Shown: positions 27,301 to 45,627, counted from the stretch's first letter. The stretch is 64,000 nucleotides of DNA from Sulfurovum sp. (GCA_027081115.1 JALWLD010000012.1:1-64000); one strand, 5' to 3'. A program made the numbers and translations. The notes: generated by a model not told the origin, from the sequence alone.

Positions 27301-28727
27301 TGTTACTGTCAGAGATTCAAGAGAGAGAACGACGGTTTAAACTTGCCCTTAGAGCAGGTATACCCGTTGTGCTACTTATCTCTCTGGTTCTCTATTCTAC
27401 CTTTTTCAAAGACAATACCATAAAATTAAATATGGAAAATGGCATCATTATGGCTGCCATTTTCTTTATTACTGTCTATTTTATCTATTTCCTCATAGAT
27501 ATATCTGTCAAAGAAACCCTTATTGACCAAGCTACACAGGGGTATAATCAAAAAGCATTTATTGCACAACTTGAAGACTATAAACCAAATACTCTGGTCA
27601 TGCTGATCATCAAAAACCTCTCAACCATTTCAGAGAACTATAGTACAGAAGATGTAGATCTGTTACTCTATAGTGTCATTCATAAACTCAATCAGGAACT
27701 TGCTAAACTTGGATATTCAAAAGCACTGATCGCACGGCGTTACGGAGCAGAATTTCTTATTGCTATTGACAAGGATGCCGATGATATTCAAAAAGTATTT
27801 GAAAACTTCATTGAGAACAACAAAATCATCAATGAAATAGCTCTGCATTATCAATTTGCCGTCATTACCAACACGGGCGAAGAGTTAGAAAAAGATATTA
27901 TCTACCTCAAAGATATTATGGCAACCCAATACCAAAGTAACAGAAAAGATAAACCTGTACAGCACATCAAAGATGCAAAGGAAGTCTCAGAGACGGAAAA
28001 CTGCGTTATTAACTCCCTTAAAAAGAAAAATTTACTCTTGAGTTTTAGACCCCTACTCAATACTAAAACAGATACCATCGATATCTACGAGATATCTGTT
28101 AAACTTAAATCAGTCCAAATAGGCAACATCTTGCCAAGAGTCTATCTTCCTATTGTCAACCGTTTAGGACTGGGAAGAGAGTATGACATGGCACTGGTCA
28201 AACATATTATCGATCTTTTACCTCTGGTAGACGAGTCCATTTCCCTCTCATTCAACCTCTCACCATTTTCTCTACGAGATGAAAATTTCCAAAAGAAGTT
28301 TTTTAGCTATCTGGAAGAGAGTAGTGTAGATCCTTCTAGATTGATTATTGAACTTTATGAACGAAAAACACACCATGACTTAAGTGCCTACCTCAAGACA
28401 CTCAATAAATTCAGAGCCAAAGGCATACGTATTGCTATAGACAATTTTGGCTCATCCAATGCATCCATGGAATACATGAAACACTTTAACTTTGATATTG
28501 TACAGTTTGATAGAGACTATGTAACCAAACTAGAAGATGCAAATACCTATGCCATGTTAAATTCTATGGTAAGTATGACTAGAGAGTTACGCATTACTAC
28601 TGTTGCCAAATGGGTAGACAAAGAGAGTCAAAAGAACAAACTCAAAGCCTTAGGCATTGACTACCTGCAAGGCTTTGGTATTGCCAAACCTATATCAGAA
28701 AAACAACTAATAGATACTTACAACTAA
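27300..28727 (+). CDS. Membrane protein with degenerate GGDEF and EAL domains
   Basis: 475 residues: two transmembrane helices at about 18-36 and 47-67, a GGDEF-like domain at about 75-220 and an EAL-like domain at about 240-475. The GGDEF signature is YGAEF (148-152), lacking the catalytic Gly-Gly-Asp. The EAL motif is replaced by EIS, the DDFG motif reads DNFG, the K-I-D motif reads QFD and the later ExVE motif is AKWVD. Neither c-di-GMP synthesis nor hydrolysis is expected; a signalling scaffold or receptor role is inferred. The start codon shares a base with the gyrB stop. Confidence 0.82.
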   Translation: MLLSEIQERERRFKLALRAGIPVVLLISLVLYSTFFKDNTIKLNMENGIIMAAIFFITVYFIYFLIDISVKETLIDQATQGYNQKAFIAQLEDYKPNTLVMLIIKNLSTISENYSTEDVDLLLYSVIHKLNQELAKLGYSKALIARRYGAEFLIAIDKDADDIQKVFENFIENNKIINEIALHYQFAVITNTGEELEKDIIYLKDIMATQYQSNRKDKPVQHIKDAKEVSETENCVINSLKKKNLLLSFRPLLNTKTDTIDIYEISVKLKSVQIGNILPRVYLPIVNRLGLGREYDMALVKHIIDLLPLVDESISLSFNLSPFSLRDENFQKKFFSYLEESSVDPSRLIIELYERKTHHDLSAYLKTLNKFRAKGIRIAIDNFGSSNASMEYMKHFNFDIVQFDRDYVTKLEDANTYAMLNSMVSMTRELRITTVAKWVDKESQKNKLKALGIDYLQGFGIAKPISEKQLIDTYN

Positions 28728-28736
28728 AGGAATACC

Positions 28737-29114
28737 ATGAAATACGGCGAAAAAGAGATACAGGAATTTGATATCAATGCAGCAGAAAACTTCTGGCCTA
28801 ATGAACATGAAAAGAATTATACTATTAACATTGAACTCCCGGAGTTTATGTGTCTCTGCCCACGTTCAGGCTATCCTGACTTTGCAACACTCAAGCTCTC
28901 CTATGTTCCTAACAAAACCGTCATAGAACTTAAAGCACTCAAGCTCTACATAAATTCATTTATGTACAGACATATCTCCCATGAGAACTCAGCCAATGAG
29001 ATATTCGATGCGCTCTACACTAAACTCTCCCCCAAATCCATGAAGCTCATTGCCGATTTCAACCCTAGAGGAAATGTACATACAGTAATTGAAATAGACT
29101 CAGATAAATTCTAA
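28737..29114 (+). CDS. queF: NADPH-dependent preQ0 reductase
   Basis: Reduces 7-cyano-7-deazaguanine to preQ1 in queuosine tRNA modification. The 125-residue type I (unimodular) QueF has the catalytic Cys41 and Asp48 in LCPRSGYPDF and the NADPH motif ELKALK at 64-69. Conserved FNPRG lies near the C-terminus. It follows the GGDEF/EAL gene by nine bases with AAAGGAAT before the ATG, so it is probably in the gyrB transcription unit. Confidence 0.94.
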   Translation: MKYGEKEIQEFDINAAENFWPNEHEKNYTINIELPEFMCLCPRSGYPDFATLKLSYVPNKTVIELKALKLYINSFMYRHISHENSANEIFDALYTKLSPKSMKLIADFNPRGNVHTVIEIDSDKF

Positions 29115-29118
29115 AAAT

Positions 29119-29135
29119 TATGACAATTTGACATA
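29119..29135. promoter_or_regulatory. Operator-like 17-base near-palindrome (copy 1)
   Basis: TATGACAATTTGACATA pairs with itself at seven of eight positions around a central T. An exact second copy is at 57675 and a degenerate one at 57716, both upstream of the S24 repressor. The shared string continues into TTTTAATAC in copies 1 and 3. This copy lies 64 bases before a small protein whose DNA-binding part is a paralogue of that repressor. Confidence 0.7.
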
Positions 29136-29198
29136 GTTTTAATACTTCTCCCCAAAATCTATTATGATTTCTCCCTAGTGAAACAGTAAGGATATAGA

Positions 29199-29435
29199 AT
29201 GATAGATTTTCAAGATGTAATGCAACGGGTTAGAACTATACTTTCCAACGAGAAAAAACAAAGTAAGATCTTAGACAGAGATATAGCCTCTGCACTTGAA
29301 CTAGATGCACAATACTTTGCAGTGATTAAAAGACGTAATAAAATCCCCTATATGCACCTTGCTTACTTTTGCAAAAGCCATAATCTCAGTATGAACTGGA
29401 TACTCCTGGAGCAAAAACCCCAATATTTGACCTAA
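29199..29435 (+). CDS. Small CI-repressor-like helix-turn-helix protein
   Basis: 78-residue DNA-binding protein that aligns without gaps to residues 4-71 of the S24 repressor near 57 kb. Shared blocks include LDRDIASALELDAQYFAVIKRRNKIPY against FDKDVANALNIPQATFATMKKRNSIPY, and NWILLEQ against NWLFFDQ. This matches the phage CI-type HTH family. It ends where the long protein's linker begins, so it has no S24 peptidase part and cannot be removed by self-cleavage. Its promoter region carries the same 17-mer as the repressor's. The ribosome site is AAGGAT. Confidence 0.8.
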   Translation: MIDFQDVMQRVRTILSNEKKQSKILDRDIASALELDAQYFAVIKRRNKIPYMHLAYFCKSHNLSMNWILLEQKPQYLT

Positions 29436-29449
29436 AAAGAAATTATAGC

Positions 29450-29455
29450 TATAAT
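29450..29455 (+). promoter_or_regulatory. Promoter -10 box for the DUF2853 gene, inside a palindrome
   Basis: TATAAT, 33 bases before the ATG. It is the right half of a perfect 14-base palindrome, ATTATAGCTATAAT (29442-29455), so a dimeric regulator could block it; the palindrome may also be chance in AT-rich DNA. Confidence 0.45.
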
Positions 29456-29488
29456 AAAATATAGTTAAATTTTATTAAAGGAATAATT

Positions 29489-29830
29489 ATGGGAAAAAGA
29501 GAAGAAAAAATTGGACAGTATACTGCAGAAGCAAAGAAACTGGGGCTAAGTCTATCAAATGATCTAATTGAAAAAGTCACAGTAGGTCTTGGTCCTTCAA
29601 TCTATAAAAAAGACAGTGAGACTATTGCATGTAGTCAAGCTTCAGAACTTGAAACTGTAAAAAAGAACTTCTTACAGAAAAAGCTTGGATTAACTGATGA
29701 TGATGCAACACTTGATGCTGCTATCAAGAAAGTATGTGCAACTATGGGCAGTTCAAACCGGAATAAATACAGAGCACTCTTCTACGCACTTCTGGCAAAA
29801 GAATTTAAAAAAGAGTCTGTTTACGCATAA
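29489..29830 (+). CDS. DUF2853 family protein
   Basis: 113-residue cytoplasmic helical protein. The block VTVGLGPSIYKKDSETIACS, the ELETVKKNFLQKKLGL helix and the C-terminal SSNRNKYRALFYALLAKEF match the DUF2853 family as I remember it; no function is known. It lies 53 bases after the small CI-like regulator but has its own -10 box. AAAGGAAT precedes the start. Confidence 0.8.
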   Translation: MGKREEKIGQYTAEAKKLGLSLSNDLIEKVTVGLGPSIYKKDSETIACSQASELETVKKNFLQKKLGLTDDDATLDAAIKKVCATMGSSNRNKYRALFYALLAKEFKKESVYA

Positions 29831-29863
29831 ATAGACCATAGAGCTATCCCCCGTATTTAAACG

Positions 29864-30229
29864 TTATATCTTTATAAATAAAATATAACGTTTCTCCTCC
29901 TCATTTTTACCAAAACCAATAACTTCCATATCATTATATTGAACATTTACATCAATTCTAAGCTCGAACATCATCTTATCCATATCAGATATCAAAAGAG
30001 GTGGGATGAGCTCTCCTACAGCAATCGTACTATCACTACTATCGATTTCAAAGATAAGTTGTTTTTTTATTTCATCTATCTGGTAGGTATTGAGTATGGC
30101 TTCACCTGAATAGATGAGTTTGTTACTATCAGTTGGGTCTTCTTTTAAGAGACCTGCTGTGATTGTGTAGGCTTCTTGATTTCCTATTTGTTCTCTTATG
30201 TCTTCTATTAGGTCTATGATGAACTTCAT
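29864..30229 (-). CDS. Hypothetical cytoplasmic protein, 121 residues
   Basis: I do not recognise this acidic protein. It starts MKFIIDLIEDIREQIGNQEAYTITAG, is rich in Asp/Glu/Ile and has no membrane or signal segment. Alternating hydrophobic strands (LIFEIDSSDSTIAVGELIPP, FELRIDVNVQYNDMEVIGFG) suggest a small mixed alpha/beta fold. It stands alone, convergent with the DUF2853 gene, and is followed upstream by a 207-base AT-rich gap before fusA in which I see no gene. Confidence 0.65.
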   Translation of the reverse strand: MKFIIDLIEDIREQIGNQEAYTITAGLLKEDPTDSNKLIYSGEAILNTYQIDEIKKQLIFEIDSSDSTIAVGELIPPLLISDMDKMMFELRIDVNVQYNDMEVIGFGKNEEEKRYILFIKI

Positions 30230-30436
30230 GTTTTCTTCTTTGTGTTATTAATGTTGAAATTATAGAGTAATAGTTTTAATTTTCGTAATAGAAAATCTTA
30301 ATTCTTTAAATTGAATTAAATAGTTTCAATTTTTGTAGTAGGTTACTGTAAGTTTGATTGAATGGGGTTTGCGTAGTAAGTGACCGAACAGAGAAAACTC
30401 CATTCGGCCGAAGTTATAGTGAAATCCTATAAAAGA

Positions 30437-32527
30437 TTAACTATTTCTCTTTTCAATGATCTCTTTGGCTACATTCTGTGGAACTTCCTCATAGTGATCA
30501 AATTCCATAGCATATGTTGCACGTCCCTGAGACATTGAGCGAAGGTCAGTTGAGTAACCGAACATTTCAGAAAGAGGTACAAATGCATCAACGATCTTAG
30601 AACCGGCTCTGTCACCCATTCCATTCACCTGACCACGTCTTTTAGAGATATCACCAATAACATCTCCCATGTAATCTTCAGGAGTTTCAACTTCAACTTT
30701 CATCATTGGCTCAAGAATAACAGGATTAGCTTCTCTACAACCTTCTCTGAATCCCATTGATGCAGCAAGTTTAAATGCCATTTCAGATGAGTCAACATCG
30801 TGGTAAGAACCGTCATAAACAGTTACTTTAACATCTTCAACCGGATACCCAGCCTGAATACCTCTAGCCATTGCTTCCTGGATACCTTTGTTTACCGGCT
30901 GGATAAATTCTTTTGGAATAACCCCACCTTTAACAGCATCAACAAACTCATAACCGAAACCAGCTTCCTGCGGCTCAATATGAAGATAAACATGACCAAA
31001 CTGACCACGTCCACCAGACTGCTTAGCATACTTGTACTCTTTCTTAACAGAGTTTCTGATTGTCTCACGGTAAGAAACTTGTGGTGCACCCACTTCAGCT
31101 TCAACTTTGAACTCTCTTTTCATTCTGTCTACAAGAATTTCAAGGTGAAGTTCACCCATTCCTGAAATAATAGTCTGTCCAGTCTCTTCATCTGAAGAAA
31201 CACGGAAAGATGGATCTTCTGCTGCAAGTTTAGAAAGTGCAACACCCATTTTTTCCTGGTCAGCTTTTGTTTTAGGCTCAACCGCAACAGAGATAACAGG
31301 ATCCGGGAAATCCATTCTTTCAAGTACCACTTTATCTTTATCAGAACAAAGTGTATCACCTGTAGTTGTAGATTTAAGTCCAACAACCGCACCGATCTCA
31401 CCTGCGTAAATTTCAGCTACTTCTTCTCTTTTGATCGCGTGCATCTTCATAATACGGCCGATACGTTCTTTCTTCTCTTTTGTAGAGTTAAGTACGTAAG
31501 AACCTGATTCCAAAGAACCACGGTATACACGGATAAATGTCAACTGTCCAACAAATGGGTCAGTCATGATCTTAAATGCCAATGATGCAAATGGTCCGTC
31601 ATCAGTAGATTCAACGATCACTTCTTCATTTTCATCTTCCATTTTAGTACCCTTGATCGCAGGTGCTTCAACAGGAGATGGAAGGTAAGCAACAACAGCG
31701 TCAAGTAGAGTCTGAACACCTTTGTTTTTAAATGCAGAACCAACAGTCATTGGAACGATATGCATACCGATAGTCGCAGCTTTGATTCCCGCTACGATCT
31801 CTTCTTCAGTAAGCTCTTCACCTTCCATGTATTTTTCCATAAGCTCGTCGTTTCCGTCTGCTTCAGAAATACTCTCAATCAGCTTTTCACGGTATGTCTC
31901 TGAAATTTCTACCATATCTTCAGGAATCTCTTCTACGTGGTAGTTAGAACCCATTTCAGCATCTTTATCCCATACGATCGCTTTCATCTTAACAAGGTCA
32001 ACAACACCCTGGAAGTTCTCTTCAGCACCAATTGGTAGTTGAATAGGAACCGGGTTACCTTTTAGTCTCTCACGGATCTGTCTCTCAACTTCGTAAAAGT
32101 CTGAACCTGTTCTGTCATATTTGTTAACAAATACGATTGAAGGTACACCATAACGGTTTCTTTGTCTCCATACTGTCTCAGATTGCGGTTGAACCCCACC
32201 AACTGCACAGAATACAGATACAGCACCGTCAAGTACTCTCATTGAACGTTCAACTTCAATAGTAAAGTCAACGTGTCCCGGAGTGTCAATGATGTTAATT
32301 TGTTTACCGGCCCACTCACAAGTTGTTGCAGCAGAAGTAATCGTAATACCTCTTTCCTGCTCTTGTTCCATCCAGTCCATTGTTGCAGCACCATCATGTA
32401 CTTCACCAATCTTATGCTCAACACCTGTATAGAAAAGAATTCTTTCAGTTGTTGTTGTTTTTCCTGCATCAATGTGAGCAGCAATACCGATGTTTCTTAC
32501 GTCGTTAAGTTTGTGCGTTCTTGCCAT
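30437..32527 (-). CDS. fusA: Elongation factor G
   Basis: Translocation GTPase, 696 residues. The G domain shows [14 protein letters not shown] at residues 17-30, DTPGHVDF and NKYDRTG; the later domains end in the usual [27 protein letters not shown] segment. It is the last gene of rpsL-rpsG-fusA, 12 bases after rpsG. In this genome tuf is not in this operon but 14 kb upstream on the same strand. Confidence 0.98.
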   Translation of the reverse strand: MARTHKLNDVRNIGIAAHIDAGKTTTTERILFYTGVEHKIGEVHDGAATMDWMEQEQERGITITSAATTCEWAGKQINIIDTPGHVDFTIEVERSMRVLDGAVSVFCAVGGVQPQSETVWRQRNRYGVPSIVFVNKYDRTGSDFYEVERQIRERLKGNPVPIQLPIGAEENFQGVVDLVKMKAIVWDKDAEMGSNYHVEEIPEDMVEISETYREKLIESISEADGNDELMEKYMEGEELTEEEIVAGIKAATIGMHIVPMTVGSAFKNKGVQTLLDAVVAYLPSPVEAPAIKGTKMEDENEEVIVESTDDGPFASLAFKIMTDPFVGQLTFIRVYRGSLESGSYVLNSTKEKKERIGRIMKMHAIKREEVAEIYAGEIGAVVGLKSTTTGDTLCSDKDKVVLERMDFPDPVISVAVEPKTKADQEKMGVALSKLAAEDPSFRVSSDEETGQTIISGMGELHLEILVDRMKREFKVEAEVGAPQVSYRETIRNSVKKEYKYAKQSGGRGQFGHVYLHIEPQEAGFGYEFVDAVKGGVIPKEFIQPVNKGIQEAMARGIQAGYPVEDVKVTVYDGSYHDVDSSEMAFKLAASMGFREGCREANPVILEPMMKVEVETPEDYMGDVIGDISKRRGQVNGMGDRAGSKIVDAFVPLSEMFGYSTDLRSMSQGRATYAMEFDHYEEVPQNVAKEIIEKRNS

Positions 32528-32539
32528 AACTTTATTTCC

Positions 32540-33016
<477 letters not shown>

Positions 33017-33151
33017 TTATTATCTTCAATCTGTTAATATTGATTTACTCAAGTCTTGTCCCCTAAGGCTGATTCTAACGATCATTGACAACACCTGCTC
33101 AAGCTCATTTCTAAGCTAAACTTTACTTTTTAACGCAAATAATCAAAATGA

Positions 33152-33526
33152 TTATTTTTTAGGCTTTTTAGTTCCGTATTTAGATCTAGCAACTGTTCTA
33201 CCTGTTACTCCTGACGCATCCAATGCACCACGAACGATGTGATACTTCACACCAGGTAAATCTTTAATTCTTCCTCCACGTACTAGTACAATAGAGTGCT
33301 CTTGAAGGTTGTGTCCCTCACCACCAATGTATGAGATTACTTCAAATCCTGAAGTCAATCTAACTTTAGCTACTTTTCTAAGTGCTGAGTTAGGTTTCTT
33401 TGGAGTTGTTGTATAAACTCTAGTACATACGCCTCTTCTTTGAGGACATTTTACGAGTGCAGGTGATTTTGATTTTTTCACTTGCTTTTTACGTTCTTTA
33501 CGAATCAATTGGTTAATTGTAGGCAA
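33152..33526 (-). CDS. rpsL: 30S ribosomal protein uS12
   Basis: Decoding-centre protein of the 30S subunit. The 124 residues match the family: [13 protein letters not shown] at the start, [19 protein letters not shown] and [15 protein letters not shown] with the lysines linked to streptomycin response. The start is TTG at 33526 with AAAGGA at a good distance; a longer in-frame ORF from 33649 adds 41 unrelated residues and is rejected. It heads rpsL-rpsG-fusA. Confidence 0.96.
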   Translation of the reverse strand: MPTINQLIRKERKKQVKKSKSPALVKCPQRRGVCTRVYTTTPKKPNSALRKVAKVRLTSGFEVISYIGGEGHNLQEHSIVLVRGGRIKDLPGVKYHIVRGALDASGVTGRTVARSKYGTKKPKK

Positions 33527-33649
33527 ATTGTTTCCTTTCTGGTTAGTTTGAATTGAGATCAATGTCTCTTGAATCTGGGTTCTTACACCACATAAAAATG
33601 CTATAAAAGCACTTTCATCTAGCATATTCGCGCAGATTTTTGGAGGCAA

Positions 33650-33655
33650 ATTATA
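33650..33655 (-). promoter_or_regulatory. Promoter -10 box for rpsL-rpsG-fusA
   Basis: TATTTCGATATAATTTG on the minus strand with a perfect TATAAT, about 125 bases before the rpsL TTG. The extended string TATTTCGATATAAT is identical to that before rpsU. Confidence 0.6.
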
Positions 33656-33775
33656 TCGAAATAGTCTTTGATTTTTCTGAAGTGCCTAACACAGAGGCGA
33701 TTGGAGGAGCAAATGCATACCATATAAATGAAAGATTTAAAATAAAATAAGCAAGGTAAAGTTTGAAAGAGGATT

Positions 33776-33801
33776 CAGTACTACGGAGATCCGTAGTACT
33801 G
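33776..33801 (-). terminator. Strong 12-pair hairpin downstream of rpoC
   Basis: CAGTACTACGGA and its exact reverse complement are separated by two bases, starting 12 bases after the rpoC stop. The sequence after it on the minus strand (AATCCTCTTTC) is only weakly T-rich, so it may be a terminator helped by other factors or an RNA processing/stability hairpin for the rpoBC message. Confidence 0.6.
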
Positions 33802-33813
33802 GATGTAGCGTGA

Positions 33814-42532
<8,719 letters not shown>

Positions 42533-42649
42533 TTAATTGATTAATATCGTCTCGAATTTGGTTGTCAAATTCTGTAGATACACAAAGAAACTATTAGAGG
42601 AGGGTATGAAATGTCTCCGAATAGCTTTTAACTATATCTTGGTAGGGTT

Positions 42650-42697
42650 GAGACTGAGCCTAGGCCCGGTCTCGAAAATAAGTCAAAAGACTTATTT
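42650..42697 (-). promoter_or_regulatory. Tandem hairpins between rplL and rpoB (attenuator/processing region)
   Basis: On the minus strand a nine-pair stem (AAATAAGTC with GACTTATTT, TTTT loop; 42676-42697) overlaps the rplL stop codon. It is followed directly by a second structure at 42650-42673, with outer arms GAGAC/GTCTC around a GCCTAGGC palindrome. In many bacteria this junction carries an attenuator or RNase III site that lowers rpoBC relative to rplJL; that role is inferred from position. Confidence 0.5.
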
Positions 42698-43063
42698 AAG
42701 CTCACACTTAGCGCCAGCTTCTTCGATCTGCTTTTTGAATTCTTCAGCTTCATCTTTAGATACAGCTTCTTTAAGTACGGAAGGTACTTCTTCAACTGCA
42801 GCTTTAGCTTCTTTAAGTCCAAGACCAGTAATTGCTCTTACAACTTTAATTGCATTGATTTTTTTGTCTCCAGCATCTGTAAGAACTACATCAAATTCTG
42901 TTTGCTCTTCAGCAGCTTCGCCACCTGCAACTGCACCACCGGCTACTACTGTAGCTTGCGCAGATACGCCAAATTTCTCTTCAAATTCTTTTACAAGCTC
43001 AGAAAGCTCAAGTACTGACATGTTTGAGATAAACTCAAGAACATCTTCTTTAGTTGTTGCCAT
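42692..43063 (-). CDS. rplL: 50S ribosomal protein bL12 (L7/L12)
   Basis: Stalk protein that recruits translation factors; 123 residues. The N-terminal dimerisation helix ([32 protein letters not shown]), an Ala/Gly-rich hinge ([16 protein letters not shown]) and the C-terminal factor-binding domain ([21 protein letters not shown]) are all present. The ATG at 43063 is chosen over an upstream in-frame start. It follows rplJ by 78 bases. Confidence 0.97.
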   Translation of the reverse strand: MATTKEDVLEFISNMSVLELSELVKEFEEKFGVSAQATVVAGGAVAGGEAAEEQTEFDVVLTDAGDKKINAIKVVRAITGLGLKEAKAAVEEVPSVLKEAVSKDEAEEFKKQIEEAGAKCELK

Positions 43064-43141
43064 AATTAATTCCTTAAATATATGTTTAGTTAAATGCCTT
43101 AGCATTTTCAAAATTAAAAGAGCCTAGAGGCTCTCACCACT

Positions 43142-43627
43142 CTATGCTTCTTCTTCTAATTTAGTAGCCAATGCATTCATACCAATTGTAAAGTTCTGAA
43201 CCGGTGCATTCCAAACATTAAGGAGCATACCAATAAGTTCATCTCTAGTAGGCAATTTAGCCATCGCATTGATGGTTTCCATACTAGCAACTTCACCCTG
43301 GATCAAACCAGTTTTGATTGCAAAACTATCTTTAAAATCTGTTGCAGCCTTGTCAGCGATTTTACAAGGCAAAACTTGTGTATCGCCCCAAATTACAAGG
43401 TTAGTATCTGTAAATTCAACTACTTCACAACCAGCATTTTTCAATGCGATCATTGCTAGTTTATTTTTCACAACTTGTACTTTTGAATCTTCATCTTTCG
43501 CAAGATTTCTTACGATTTCAAGATTTTCAACAGTCATACCTTTGTAATCACAAACGATAATGGCACCAGCGTCTTTAAACTCTGCTGTCATCTCTGCAAC
43601 CAATTCTTCTTTTCTAGTTCTAGTCAT
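43142..43627 (-). CDS. rplJ: 50S ribosomal protein uL10
   Basis: Stalk base protein, 161 residues, that anchors L7/L12 dimers to 23S rRNA through a C-terminal helix (here NFTIGMNALATKLEEE). The N-terminal part reads TRKEELVAEMTAEF...IIVCDYKGMTVENLEIVRN. GGAAGGAG lies upstream of the ATG. In other bacteria L10-L12 represses its own operon by binding the leader RNA; a long structured leader is present here. Confidence 0.96.
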   Translation of the reverse strand: MTRTRKEELVAEMTAEFKDAGAIIVCDYKGMTVENLEIVRNLAKDEDSKVQVVKNKLAMIALKNAGCEVVEFTDTNLVIWGDTQVLPCKIADKAATDFKDSFAIKTGLIQGEVASMETINAMAKLPTRDELIGMLLNVWNAPVQNFTIGMNALATKLEEEA

Positions 43628-43783
43628 ATATTTCTCCTTCCGACCTACAAAAGGGTGTTGTTTCCAACCTGTCTACGCTTTCACGCACACTTATTAAGCT
43701 TTCGCCCCTATTGTCTAAGACCTAAGATTATGAGCAGTACAAAAAATACTCTCAAACAAAAATTACACTTAATTTTTATTTGA
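43628..43783 (-). ncRNA. Putative L10 leader of rplJL
   Basis: A 156-base gap lies between the rplA terminator and rplJ. On the minus strand it holds several purine-rich loop elements (GGGCGAAAGC, GCGTGAAAGCG) and a hairpin with GTTG/CAAC arms and a GAAA tetraloop at 43657-43668. Position and features fit the autoregulatory L10 leader, but I cannot test the covariance model. A -10-like CATAAT lies near 43730. Confidence 0.45.
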
Positions 43784-43811
43784 AAATAAAAAAGGACAGG
43801 CAGAGCCTGCC
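43784..43811 (-). terminator. Intrinsic terminator/attenuator after rplA
   Basis: On the minus strand GGCAGGC and GCCTGTC form a seven-pair stem (one G-T) around TCT, followed by CCTTTTTTATTTTC. It starts seven bases after the rplA stop and separates rplKA from rplJL. Confidence 0.75.
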
Positions 43812-43817
43812 ACTGTT

Positions 43818-44522
43818 TTATTTGATCTCCATAACCTCTGAAGTGTCAAGGGTAATTGACGGGCTCATAGTCAATGAAATCGCTGCATTGGTAATAAATC
43901 TACCTTTTGCAGATGCTGGTTTTGCTTTATTCACAACTTCTAGTAATGTAATAAAGTTCTCTTTGATCTTATCTTGATCAAAAGAGATCTTTCCTATACC
44001 TGCATGGATATTACCTTTTTTGTCAACTCTAAAGTTTACCTGACCACCCTTAGCATTTTCAACTGCTTTTGCTACATCCATAGTTACGGTACCTGTCTTA
44101 GGATTTGGCATAAGACCTTTTGGTCCAAGTACTCTTGCTACTTTACCAAGAACACCCATCATATCAGGCGTAGAAATTACGATATCGAAATCAATATTTC
44201 CTGCCTGAATCTGCTCAATAAGCTCATCTGAACCTACCAAGTCTGCACCTGCTGCTTTTGCTTCATCCGCTTTAGCATCTTTTGCAAATACTGCTACTCT
44301 TACTTTTTTACCAGTTCCATTAGGAAGAACAACTGATCCTCTAACCATCTGATCTGCATGTCTTGGGTCAACATTCAAGTTTAGTGCAACTTCAACAGTC
44401 TCATCAAATTTAGCTGATTTAAGGTCTTTAAGTGTAGCCATCGCTTCATCAACACTATACTCTTTGGTAGCATCTACTTTTTTAAGTAATGCTTCTCTTC
44501 TTTTACTTGGTTTTTTTGCCAT
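43818..44522 (-). CDS. rplA: 50S ribosomal protein uL1
   Basis: L1-stalk protein involved in E-site tRNA release; 234 residues. The family signature ([38 protein letters not shown]) is clear near residues 130-170. In many bacteria L1 also represses its own rplKA message. It follows rplK after 84 bases. Confidence 0.97.
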   Translation of the reverse strand: MAKKPSKRREALLKKVDATKEYSVDEAMATLKDLKSAKFDETVEVALNLNVDPRHADQMVRGSVVLPNGTGKKVRVAVFAKDAKADEAKAAGADLVGSDELIEQIQAGNIDFDIVISTPDMMGVLGKVARVLGPKGLMPNPKTGTVTMDVAKAVENAKGGQVNFRVDKKGNIHAGIGKISFDQDKIKENFITLLEVVNKAKPASAKGRFITNAAISLTMSPSITLDTSEVMEIK

Positions 44523-44606
44523 TTTAATTCTCCGCTTTTAATGCTCCCACATATTTTAAATCTATGTGGTAATGATTTATTCTAAAATTCTATAATGAAT
44601 CGCAGA

Positions 44607-45032
44607 TTAGTCTACGATCTCAACACCCATACTTCTACAAGAACCAGCAATAATATTTGCTGCCATCTCTCTGTCATTTGTATTAAGGTCAGCAATTTTC
44701 TGATCGATAATTTCGTCAAGCTTTGCTTTAGTGATAGATCCAACTTTATTCAAAAGTGGGTTATCTGTACCTTTTTTGAGTCCTGCTGCCTTTAAAATAA
44801 GGTCTGATGCCGGTGGCTGCTTTGTTTCAAAAGTAAAACTTCTGTCTGCATATACTGTTACGATAACAGGGATCTTGAATCCCATTTTATCTTTTGTTTT
44901 TTCGTTAAATGCTTTACAAAACTCCATAATGTTTACACCACGCTGTCCAAGTGCCGGACCTACTGGTGGTGATGGGTTAGCTGATCCTGCTGGGATCATC
45001 ATTTTGAACTTTTCAGTTATTTTTTTTGCCAT
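44607..45032 (-). CDS. rplK: 50S ribosomal protein uL11
   Basis: GTPase-centre protein of the 50S subunit; 141 residues. Conserved stretches are [32 protein letters not shown] near the N-terminus and [15 protein letters not shown] at the C-terminus. Length is normal. It lies between nusG and rplA in the standard order. Confidence 0.97.
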   Translation of the reverse strand: MAKKITEKFKMMIPAGSANPSPPVGPALGQRGVNIMEFCKAFNEKTKDKMGFKIPVIVTVYADRSFTFETKQPPASDLILKAAGLKKGTDNPLLNKVGSITKAKLDEIIDQKIADLNTNDREMAANIIAGSCRSMGVEIVD

Positions 45033-45096
45033 CTGTTCTTCCTTAATGTAATTTGAATCTTTCTGTTTTAAGTCCCAAGATCAAAGACTAGAGAAA

Positions 45097-45627
45097 TTAA
45101 AGAATCTTCTCAACTTCTGTATAATCGATTTCGATCGGTGTATTTCTACCAAAGATAGAAACATTCAACTTCAGTTTTCCATGATCAAGATCATACTCTT
45201 CAACCATACCTGTAAAGTTGGCAAACGATCCGTTGATAATACGTACCATCTCACCTGTTTCGAAATCGACTTTTGGACGTGGTGCAGCTTTTTGCTCCAC
45301 TTTATCCAAGATATTTTTTACGTCTGCATCGGTTAATGCAGTAGGTGTCTTTTGTTCACCGATAAATCTAGATACTCTTGGTAAAGATTGAATCTTGTGC
45401 CAAAGGTCAGTATCCAGGTCTATATGTGCGAAAGCGTACCCTGAATACAGTGTTCTTTCTGTAATTTTTTTCTCACCGTTTTTTACTTCGATCACTTCTT
45501 CTGTCGGAACGACAATACGCTCAACTTTCTCTTCGATCCCATGATCGATAACAAGTTGTTCAATTGCTCTTTTTACTGATTGTTCTGAACCTGAATATGT
45601 TTGAATTGCATACCATTGAAAAGCCAT
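45097..45627 (-). CDS. nusG: Transcription termination/antitermination factor NusG
   Basis: Binds the RNA polymerase clamp and Rho or ribosomal S10, coupling transcription and translation; 176 residues. The N-terminal NGN domain starts WYAIQTYSGSEQSVKRAIEQ with GYAFAHIDLD later; the C-terminal KOW motif reads FETGEMVRIINGSFANFTGMVEEYD. It is eight bases after secE and precedes rplK. Confidence 0.97.
   Translation of the reverse strand: MAFQWYAIQTYSGSEQSVKRAIEQLVIDHGIEEKVERIVVPTEEVIEVKNGEKKITERTLYSGYAFAHIDLDTDLWHKIQSLPRVSRFIGEQKTPTALTDADVKNILDKVEQKAAPRPKVDFETGEMVRIINGSFANFTGMVEEYDLDHGKLKLNVSIFGRNTPIEIDYTEVEKIL

Noticed and set aside
30402-30412. TTCGGCCGAA palindrome downstream of fusA
   Set aside because: It is a short self-complementary string with no loop room and no T-tract; I see no role for it beyond chance.
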